A stretch of DNA of 64,000 nt from Botryosphaeria dothidea (lineage: Eukaryota > Ascomycota > Dothideomycetes > Botryosphaeriales > Botryosphaeriaceae): contig WWBZ02000040.1 in NCBI GenBank assembly GCA_011503125.2, positions 2,418,001 through 2,482,000 on the forward strand, in the 5' to 3' direction. Positions 55,899-64,000 of this stretch are shown here, one piece after another; positions within the stretch are counted from its first letter, which is position 1; every line of letters starts with the position of its first letter. A program made the position numbers and the translations under genes. Below the pieces are notes generated by a model, which was not told the DNA's origin, searched no databases, and was given only the letters and a program-made list of their open reading frames with translations.

Positions 55899-58800
55899 AT
55901 GCCGGCTCAAACGGTAAACGACGCTGCACACCCGGCTGCCGACCCAGTCATGGCTGAGAAGAGACAGATCTGTGTCGAGGACACCGTGCACCTCAAGAGC
56001 AAGCAGTGGCTGATCGGAGTAGTGGATGTGAGTAATCTTTCCGCAGTCGCTTTTGTTGAGACTCACTGACCGCAATCAGAGAACAAACCACGATGTACGC
56101 TCGCCCCAACCCTCCGAACCGCAAGCGCGGGCCTATCTTTCGGCCGCAACCCTTCGTTTGGCCCTTCTGGGGTTCTGACTTTAGCCTTCGCAGGTCGACA
56201 CGCACGAGCCCGATCCCCAGCGCGAGTACAGTCTTGAAATACAGAAGCATGCCTCGGTCCAAAGGGGAAAATTTGAGGCTTTTCTGAGAAATGGCATCGT
56301 ATGGGAACCATTCAGAATGAGGAAATGGACGGTGGGCTGACGTGTGAGACAGCCTCCTCGCGGAACAGTTCTTGTATCATGGCAGACCGACTTCACAACT
56401 GAGCTTGTGCCGGAGTCAGAGCTGGCGCTTGTCGATCGGAACTTCTTCGTCGGGGACGTGGTAAAGCGAGATGCAAACAGCCCCATGAGCGGTACGGTGA
56501 TTGGTACCAAGCTCGAGGTCACCATAGCCCCCATCCGTATGTGGCCCGAAGTCGAGTCGATTCGCAGCCATGTTAGCTATGAGAAACTCATAGGCGATGA
56601 TACGACCAATGCACCTCGCTCCATGATCCCCGCTGAGGAACTGGAGACGATCAGGCAATATCCAGAAGGCGCTCTTATCATATATGACAATTGGATCGGC
56701 AGAATAGACGATGCTTATGACGAGATCACGCTCCGACTCAGCAACGGCACCGTCGTCGTTCCCGAGAACAGCGACGAGCTCACTCCCATTGACCCTAGAT
56801 TGGAACGGCACGAGATCGGAGATTACGTGAAGGTCAAGAAAGGTAACTTACGCAGGGGTCGCTGGGTTTTCGGAGCTTTCAACCCCAACGTTGAACCAGG
56901 AGGAGTCGTCATCGACGTCCGGACCACTTCCATCAGTGTTCAATGGCTCAGTCGAAGACTAGGAGGTCCTCCGGCCATGCCTGGATCGTTCCCATCAGAG
57001 CCTCCGATCGAACTTGGTGTGGACGAGCTCGAGAGCGGCAAGGTCACAGTCTACGACAATATGAAGAAACCAGCATCGTCGTCGACCTCTCCGTCTTCTA
57101 CGGCCGCCATAAGGTCGTCTCCCGAACTCACTCCTGGTCAACGGGTTCGGTTTAAGGATCCTACAGGAGCCTGCGTGAAGTATGCTCCGTATGTCAAGAA
57201 AAGGCCGAGGACGGAAACGCTCGGGTATGACACGAACATTTTCACCGTCCAGACTACCAAGACGACCGTTATTACCCAGTGGCAAGACTTGTCCATTACT
57301 GAAGACAGCGCTGTCGGATTACTTCCGGATCCCAACGTCGACGATGAGGATGAGGTCTGGCCCGGAGAGGTTGTTTGCACCAACGAAAAGAAGGCGAAGG
57401 AGCCCAATGATCAAACAGAGTGGTTCGTTGAGCCGGCAAGAGTTGGTGTAGTTCAGACTGTGCAGGGCAAGGACCGGATGGCAACAGTGAAATGGTTCCC
57501 GGACGCATCGGTCAAATTCGTCGAAAACGATCTACTTCCCGAATCTAAGACTGGAGTTGCTTCAGGCACGGAAGAGAAGGTCAGCCTATACGACATTCAC
57601 ACCACCGCATCGCTGAACCGCAGGCGGGGTGACTATGTCATCGTTATCGAAAGTTCCTTGGCTGGTGATGGCATTCTTGCCGGTGATGTAGACTGGTTTG
57701 GAGAGGTCGTTGATCTCGGACTTGACGGACAGCTCACCGTGCGGCTAGGAGCCGCCAACCCAGTCCGTGATATCAAGGTTCCATTCGAGGGCGTCATCCT
57801 TGCCTATAACGCTGATGTCGACCCCGAGGCCGGGCCTCACGACCATCTGGAGGATACCATGTCGGAGGACGAAGATTACGACGACGACATGGATGACGAG
57901 AGTATACTGGACGATGCTGACAACTACCTGAACATGTGGTATGAGTACATGGGTCCAGACGGTCGGAGGATAAGAGTGGATGAGGACAATGATGAGGATG
58001 ATTGGGCGACAGAGGATGAAGACGAAATTGAGGATGAGTCATCGGCGGAAGACAACGATGTGTCCATGGAAGATGCAGGAGCGGTCGACACTTCGAAGAC
58101 AACACCAGAGGCACAATCATCCGCACAATCGCTTGACAAACCCTTTTCAAGCGAAAACAATCAATCCAGCAGTGCAGGCGAAGGCCCTTCGGAGAGCAAG
58201 ACATCCGAGCCATTCTCATTCGCTGATTACCCAGATGCACCTGCAGCATTTGCAATCCTTGAGGATACCCCACCGGAAGACCACCACTTCATCAGATCAG
58301 CCCAAGGTGAGGCTTCACAACAGCGGCTGCGTAGGATCCAGAAGGAGCATAAGATCCTCGGTTCATCACTGCCGCCCGGAATCCTAGTCCGCACATGGGA
58401 GTCCAGGCTAGACCTTCTTCGTGTTCTGATAGTCGGGCCGGAGGACACGCCTTACGAGTATGCACCATTTCTGGTTGATTTCCACCTAGGGCCCAACTTC
58501 CCCTCCTCGCCACCCGAAGCATTTTTCCACAGCTGGACCGGCGGACTAGGCCCAGTAAACCCTAACTTGTACGAGGACGGAAAGATCTGTCTAAGCCTTC
58601 TGGGCACTTGGCATGCGGATGAGAGGAATGAGAACTGGAGCCAGGCAAAGAGTACTATTCTGCAAGTGCTTGTCTCGTTGATGGGCTTGGTACTGGTCAG
58701 AGAGCCCTATTACAGTAAGTTTTCTCTTTAGACATGGGCTCAAGAATACGGATAATGATATCAGTGACAGACGAGGCTGGCTACGAAGTGCGACAAGGTA

Positions 58801-59108
58801 CGGAGGAGACGACGCTATCTTCTGCACTGTACTCGGAGAAAGCGTACTTCCGTGCACGTGGATTTATCATGCACGGCCTTACGCATGTGCCAGCGCCATT
58901 CGAGGAGGAGATACAGTGGTTGTACCGCAAAGACGGCGGCCCAAAGCTACTGGGCAAGGCAATTGATGCTGCGAAGGATATCATTGAGCGTAGCGAGCAG
59001 GATAGTGGAGAGAAGAGGGATGGGCTGAGGAACATCAGCAAAGGAGCTATCATTCCACTCAAGCGTCAATTGGCGGGTCTGGAGCGGTTTGTGCAGGGCG
59101 ATGAGTAG
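55899..59108 (+). CDS. UBE2O-like large E2 (E2/E3 hybrid ubiquitin-conjugating enzyme)
   Basis: UBE2O-type enzymes combine E2 and E3 activity and in animals ubiquitinate unassembled ribosomal and other basic proteins. Exons are 55899-56027, 56194-56298, 56353-58714 and 58765-59108, giving 979 residues. The first 630 residues hold SH3-like beta domains of the conserved-region type, for example [40 protein letters not shown] and [20 protein letters not shown] strongly acidic segment follows (about 640-700). The UBC domain begins near [20 protein letters not shown]. The catalytic Cys824 lies in [20 protein letters not shown], and [12 protein letters not shown] and [12 protein letters not shown] follow. 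The second acceptor at 56352 was chosen because it keeps frame into [10 protein letters not shown]. The last intron acceptor is slightly uncertain. Confidence 0.88.
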
Positions 59109-59701
59109 ACGAGGTCTTAAAAAAGCATTGAAGGAGTTTACGACAGGAGTTCAGGGCATGGTTGGCATTGGAGGCCTGGCATCTGGCTTGAGCACGGTTT
59201 TGTTTAGTGGCGCGGGAGGCTCATTGTACATCAAATGCTACAGGTAGATCTCAACCCAAAAAGACGGCTTGTAAATCTCGGAGCAAAGTCTTTGGACCCT
59301 TGCTGCGGATCGAAGAATGCTGGCAGACGGCTGCAAGTGATCCGCGGATCTCAAGGGGCGGCACGCGGGTTGCGCCCTTGTCTCCCGCCAATTGGTGTGG
59401 GGCAGCAGGGCGGGCTAGCGCGCTAGGGACGGGGCGCATCCGCCGGCAGCTGGCGCAGCAGCGTGATCGGCAGCTGAGAGGGCGCCCCGACCTGGAACGA
59501 CGGCCGTCGAACAAAGCTCACTTGCGAACTTCACACAGCAAACTCAGCCGCCGCCTGTCCTGCCCTCTCGCTCTCCAGACTCCGCTGTCGCGCCCTCAAT
59601 CTTTCTGTTCAGACTTCGGCCGCCTGTCGCCAGTGCTCCGCCGCCGCATTGCCTGAGCCTGCTACCGTCCTCAGCTGAGCAGCCCGCTCCGCTCCCCCGT
59701 C
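59109..59701. other. Intergenic, UBE2O-like to EAF
   Basis: 3' flank of the UBE2O-like gene and promoter/leader of the EAF gene (CT-rich before the start). No gene supported. Confidence 0.5.
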
Positions 59702-61417
59702 ATGGCCTCACCCCAGGCCGCGGAGGCGTCGGTCTCCCTCAACCTCAACCCCCACCAAAACACCCGCTACACGATCAAGCTCAGCGATCGCGTCACCAAC
59801 CCTTCTCCGAGCCACTCTCACTATAAGACCGTTAAGTTCAACCACAAGCCGAAGGCGACGGGCAAGGTGCGCACCACGACGGTGAAGCCGACTTCAACGG
59901 ACGACAACCAGTTCAACCTGAGCATCAGAGACAAGGAATCCGCAAAGTCCACGAAAGCAAGCACCTATGAGTACACCGGTCAGCGCAGGGAGCTGAAGAA
60001 GACGTACGTGCTGCTCTTCGATCAGGCCAACCAGACCGCCACGCTCGAGCCGCTTGAAGAAACATACGCCTTCAATTTGAAGAGCGCACCATGGGAGAAA
60101 GACGCTGCAAAGCTGGCCGAGCAGTATCAGCAGGTGAGGCCGCGCAGGGAGAAGCCGGACAGACAGCTCGACGCCGCCAATGACGATGCCGATGACCTCT
60201 TCTCCGACGGTTCCGAAACCCCGCGCAGCCTGAATGAGAGCATGTTCGGTGACGGACCCAGCGACGAAGAACCAGAAGAGGGCAATCCATTCGACTTCAG
60301 GAACTTTCTCAAAGACGCGGAACAGAGCGAGGGCTTTGCGTCGCCTTACAGCCAGTCAGGAACCCCGCTCCGTACCACGACAACATCTAGCAATGCGGCT
60401 ACTGCTACCACCACAACCACCGCACCTGCTCGCTCCACCCCACTACAACAATCCGAACGCCCCAAAGCAAAACAAACTCTGAAGCCCGCACCCAAACCAG
60501 CCGTCAAGCAGCAGCAGACAAGCACAACAGCGTCGCGCAAGCGCAAGAGCCCAGACCCCGAACAGCCCGCGGCCAAGCCCAAGGACAAGGCCACCACCAG
60601 CACCACCACCACCAGCTCAGCCACCGCAACGGCGACAAAGCCACAACCAACCCCGGCCATCCGCCTGGACCGCCGCGCGTCCGCGCGCCCGATCGACTCG
60701 GCGCTGTCCACGTCCACGCCCGCGGCGGCGCCGTCGACGCAATCGTCGAGCAAGACGTCGAGCCGCACCTCGCGCGAGCCGACGCCGGACGACGAAGACG
60801 ACGACGACGACGACGCCTTTGGCGGACTGGAGATCGACTGGGGCAGCTCCGACAAGTCGGCCGGCGGCCGCGGGCGGCCGCGCCGCAGCATCGCGCTGGC
60901 GTTCGAGCAGGGCGTGACGGGCGACGGGCCGGTGTCGCTGCGCAGCGCGGCCGACTCGGCGTCGCCCAACAGCCGCCTGCACACGCCCAGCATGCGGGCG
61001 ACCACCAAGCACGCGCCGGACGTCATCGAATTCGGCGCCGGCGACGAGGACGACGAGGATGACGAGGACGAGGACGAGCGTCCCGGCCACCACCTTGCCC
61101 ACTCGCACGAGCAGGTCGACGAGGACGAGGACGAGGAGGAGCAGGAGGACGACGACGGGTACGCAGAGGACGACGAAGACGCCGACGGGGATGTCGATCC
61201 CCTGACGCTCGGCAGCCCCGCGGCGGACACTCTGCAGCAGAGCAACCAGCAGCAGCAGGTCGAGCTGGGTGAAGGAGAGGAAGATGAAGATGACGATGAT
61301 GGCGGGGATAACTTCGAAGACGATTTCGAGGAGCAGATGGCACAGGCGCTGGCGTCGGCGGCGGAGGAGGACGTCGTGCAGCACGAGGAGAGCGAGGAGG
61401 AGAGTGAGGAGGAGTAG
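59702..61417 (+). CDS. EAF-domain RNA polymerase II elongation factor
   Basis: EAF proteins partner ELL to stimulate Pol II elongation in the nucleus. It is a single exon of 571 residues. The N-terminal EAF domain (about 10-145) is recognisable: YTIKLSDRVTNPS, HYKTVKFNHKPKATGKVRTT, YEYTGQRRELKKTYVLLFDQ and ATLEPLEETYAFNLKSAPWE. The remainder is low-complexity: Thr/Ser/Pro-rich with basic patches (SRKRKSPDPEQ), then repeated long acidic runs to the end. Third codon positions are GC-saturated around 60650-61200, which opens long meaningless frames on the other strand. The acidic tail probably serves as an activation or interaction region, by analogy with animal EAFs. Confidence 0.82.
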   Translation: MASPQAAEASVSLNLNPHQNTRYTIKLSDRVTNPSPSHSHYKTVKFNHKPKATGKVRTTTVKPTSTDDNQFNLSIRDKESAKSTKASTYEYTGQRRELKKTYVLLFDQANQTATLEPLEETYAFNLKSAPWEKDAAKLAEQYQQVRPRREKPDRQLDAANDDADDLFSDGSETPRSLNESMFGDGPSDEEPEEGNPFDFRNFLKDAEQSEGFASPYSQSGTPLRTTTTSSNAATATTTTTAPARSTPLQQSERPKAKQTLKPAPKPAVKQQQTSTTASRKRKSPDPEQPAAKPKDKATTSTTTTSSATATATKPQPTPAIRLDRRASARPIDSALSTSTPAAAPSTQSSSKTSSRTSREPTPDDEDDDDDDAFGGLEIDWGSSDKSAGGRGRPRRSIALAFEQGVTGDGPVSLRSAADSASPNSRLHTPSMRATTKHAPDVIEFGAGDEDDEDDEDEDERPGHHLAHSHEQVDEDEDEEEQEDDDGYAEDDEDADGDVDPLTLGSPAADTLQQSNQQQQVELGEGEEDEDDDDGGDNFEDDFEEQMAQALASAAEEDVVQHEESEEESEEE

Positions 61418-62244
61418 AGTTGGGTGTGTGAGCACACTGCAAAATGATCATGCATTTTCTGAATGGGAATGGAGTTACAACTAAAGACGGGTATCAAATG
61501 GGTTTAGTTGGGGGTGGGGTTCAGTAGAACCTGAAGGGCTTGAATGGCAGGGTTGAAGGAATGAGACCTTGGCCACCCTTACTTAGCAAATGAAGCATTT
61601 GTCTGGACATTTATTTCGTCAGCAGTTGCGGGGAGTGGAAGCAGTCATCCGGATATGGAATGTTCGAAGACATGGGTGACATTGGCATCCTGATGACCGC
61701 TTCAACTCCTCATGAGTAAATCAATTTTCTTGCAACCACGTCAACGCCAAAGTTTCCTACCTTTGTCACGCAGCAAGGGTACAGCGTATATGATCATATA
61801 AGCGAATAAGGCGTCAAAGTAATCAAAAGCACAGCAGACGGCAACATCATGGAACAAGGGAAGGCAAGGGACACGAGAGTTGGCATGAACGGACATCGAT
61901 TTTCTTTTGTGCAAAGAAGTGGGCAACGTTTAAGTACATCCCAAAATCGCCAGCACAGGGCTTTCCCCCAACGCCTGTGACAACGTTGGATATCTTTCCC
62001 TCATGAGCACCGGACGACTGTTCTTCCCGCATGTGAATAAGAAAAAAAAGATTCCAACCCAGCCGCATAGACAAGCTTCCGTGCGAAAGATCTTTGTGAG
62101 ATGCGTTGTTTTGTTCGACTCAGGTGACCATTCTTTGAATTTTTTTGAATACACACTCCACCGAGGCGCAAGGTGACTGACTCCTGTTTATCTTTTTTGC
62201 CTTGATCATCCTCTCCTGGTATCGCGCTTTTCCTCCACAGCCGC
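61418..62244. other. Intergenic between convergent EAF and RPS0 genes
   Basis: 3' flanks of both genes. No gene, RNA or clear repeat supported. Confidence 0.5.
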
Positions 62245-63366
62245 TTACCACTGGCCCTCAGTGGCGGGGGCAGCGGTGGTCTCAGCAGACCAACCAGTAG
62301 TAGTGGTGGTGGTGGCGGCGGCGGCAGCAGCAGTAGTACCCTCAGGGGCGGCAGTGCTGGCAGCCCAGTCAGCACCGTCCTGGTCCCAGGAGGCGCCGGC
62401 AGCAACGCCAGTGGTGCCAGAGGCGGCGGCGAAGGCGCCAGCACCAGCGCCGGAAACCTCCCACTCGTTGGTGAAGCCACCCTCGACGGGGCCAGTGCCG
62501 ACCTCGTCAGCACCGGGGACCTTAGCCTCTTCGACACCGGCGGAGTCCTTGTTCTCCTCGGCCTCAGGGTCGCGGTAGAAGTAGAGATCGGTCATGACGT
62601 CCCACTCGGTCTCGCGGCTGGCGAGGGTGCCGCGGAGGCGGAGGACCTCACGGGCAAGGAGCCACCAGACGAGACCAATGGCGTGACGGCCCTTGTTGTT
62701 GGTGGGGATGGCAACGTCGACGAACTCGGTGGGGGAGTCGGTGTCGCAGAGAGCGATGACGGGGATGTTGACGTACGAGGCCTCCTTGATGGCCTGGGCA
62801 TCGGTGCGGGGGTCGGTGACGATGATCAGGCGGGGCTCCTTGAAGGAGCGGGTGATGTAGTTGGTGAAGTTACCGGGGGTGAAGCGGCCAGCAATGGCGA
62901 CGGCACCGGTGTGGGCGGCGAACTTCAGGACAGCACGCTGGCCGTAGGGACGAGCGGAGATGACGCAAATGTCGGCTGGGTTGTCAATGGCGACGATGAT
63001 GCGGGCAGCGAGGACGATTTTCTCCCTGCGGCGCGCGTCAGAAATACGGATTTTTTGGTTGCGTGTTGTGAAGCTTCGTGCACGCCCAGTAACGGAAAAT
63101 TTAGAGCATTTCAAAAAGCCGCGAATGTTCTCGCAATTCCTGACAGCCGCAAATGCCGCGAAACAGGCTCACAAAAGCACCGGCACTGAGGCTTACCAGG
63201 TCTTGCCAATGTTGAGAACATTGATACCATCAGGACGGGTCTTCCAGAGGTAGGGCTCCATGTGGACCTGGAGGTTCTTGGAGCCGAGGTGGCACTGAGC
63301 AGCGAGGAGCATCTCAATGTCCTGGCTGGTGGGCGCGAAGGCCGCGGGGAGGTTGTTGGGAGCCAT
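62245..63366 (-). CDS. RPS0: 40S ribosomal protein S0 (uS2, RPSA family)
   Basis: uS2 is required for late 20S pre-rRNA processing and small-subunit assembly in the cytosol. Exon 1 (63197-63366) encodes the start [21 protein letters not shown] 171-nt intron follows, and exon 2 (62245-63025) completes 316 residues. Core motifs are exact: [100 protein letters not shown] and [20 protein letters not shown]. The C-terminus is the usual variable acidic/Ala/Thr-rich extension with Trp residues. It is divergent, across 278 bp, from a probable mitoribosomal gene. Confidence 0.97.
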
Positions 63367-63644
63367 CCTGATTGATGTGGGAATTGCGCGGCGGGCGGCG
63401 TGTGAGGTCGTGAGTCGAACGGTGGTCGCTGGCGGTCGAACGAACTTGTGATGGATCAAAATGGTGGTGGGCATATCACCGCTCGCTAAGAGGCCCGCTT
63501 CGGGCATGGCGCGTGGGCACCTTTCGCTGCATCTTGGCGCATCGGCCGATCGTTGTTCCCGCGCGGCGACGGTGGCCCCGGTGCGAACCCAAGACCTCCA
63601 CTGCAAAGTTGCGGACGGCACGACACCACCACCGCATCGCCATC

Positions 63645-64000
63645 ATGCCGCCCCGGATATCGCTGCCCTTGCGCCTGCGGGCTGCCAGTAGTACGCTCTT
63701 GCTAAACCAGTAGATTCCGTCAGACTTTTGGCTAACAATGGCATGTAGCCGCCCCAGTGCCCTCGACAGCATCTTCTGCGTTGCGCGCCTTCAGTACCAC
63801 ACCCGTCAATTGCACGACAACGAAGGAGCAGCGGCGTAGACAGCAGGATCCGTATGCGCAGGCACAGGCACGGGCGCGCAAGGCTGCCAACCTCTCGCGG
63901 CAGGCTGTGCTGAACGAGCAGCGCAAGCAAGGACTAGGCGACCCGGTCCGCGGCATCACCACACCATTCGTACAGTCCTTCGACACTGGCCTGCCCGAGC
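63645..64000 (+). CDS. Probable mitochondrial ribosomal protein, mL38/YmL35-like (3' end beyond window)
   Basis: Exon 1 (63645-63687) starts MPPRISLPLRLRAA, basic and acid-free like a mitochondrial presequence. A 61-nt intron (63688-63748, with a gctaac branch site) follows, and exon 2 runs off the window edge at 64000. About 98 residues are visible. KEQRRRQQDPYAQAQARARK followed by LSRQAVLNEQRKQGLGDPVR and ITTPFVQSFDTGLPE resembles the N-terminal region of fungal large-subunit mitoribosomal protein mL38 (YmL35), from memory only. The conserved PEBP-like domain would lie beyond the edge, so the assignment is moderate. Pairing with RPS0 across a short divergent promoter would suit co-expression. 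Confidence 0.55.

Noticed and set aside
60346..61497. 383-codon minus-strand frame, Ser/Val-rich
   Set aside because: It mirrors the GC-rich acidic repeats of the EAF gene; low complexity, no domain.
61640..61720. Possible fourth copy of the dispersed repeat (CATCCGGAT and GCTTCAACTCC fragments)
   Set aside because: Only weak similarity to block one, block two absent.
63026..63196. RPS0 intron (171 nt) as host for a C/D snoRNA
   Set aside because: No C box (RTGATGA) paired with a terminal stem; only a chance CTGA.

Overview
The window is nuclear DNA of a filamentous ascomycete (Pezizomycotina; Dothideomycetes or a near relative is my best guess, made without any search). The reasons are short GT-AG introns of about 44-170 nt with CTAAC/CTGAC-like branch points, an intron-containing tRNA, a CutA-type nucleotidyltransferase, an EAF-domain protein, a DGAT1-type acyltransferase and a SAT4/Pth11-like membrane protein. 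Coding density is moderate: 21 protein-coding loci (one broken by a frameshift, two cut by the window edges) and one tRNA gene. All exon borders were placed by hand. Each complete model closes as a whole number of codons, which is a useful internal check but not transcript proof.

Layout. 1-8 kb: KU70 (end-joining repair, C-terminus missing), an intron-containing tRNA-Gln(CTG) with a damaged second copy, proline dehydrogenase and a microsomal glutathione transferase. 8-22 kb: an isochorismatase-like hydrolase with an odd exon structure, a very large CutA-like RNA 3'-tagging enzyme, a 3 kb stretch without genes, diacylglycerol acyltransferase 1 and the mRNA 3'-end factor Pfs2. 23-37 kb is the accessory part: a sugar-type MFS permease divergent from a cytochrome P450, a SAT4-type seven-helix membrane protein, and a DJ-1/PfpI gene with a one-base frameshift, separated by 1-4 kb stretches without genes. 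38-64 kb returns to housekeeping: chaperonin CCT3, two genes I cannot assign, NOP58, ARP10 (dynactin), RPC9 (RNA polymerase III), COG8 (Golgi tethering), a UBE2O-like giant E2, an EAF elongation factor, ribosomal protein S0 and the 5' end of a probable mitochondrial ribosomal protein.

Many neighbours are arranged head to head over short intergenic spaces (DGAT1/PFS2 493 bp, NOP58/ARP10 398 bp, COG8/UBE2O 388 bp, RPS0/mitoribosomal 278 bp) or tail to tail (RPC9/COG8 only 94 bp). There is no clear secondary-metabolite backbone gene, no intact transposon and no CRISPR array. The more unusual items are a small family of degenerate dispersed repeats (three copies, one with 23-bp inverted ends), the truncated tRNA-Gln copy joined to inverted-repeat DNA, the frameshifted DJ-1 gene, the micro-exon/long-intron structure of the isochorismatase gene, and a cysteine-rich orphan protein. 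I did not find a convincing new multi-gene system.
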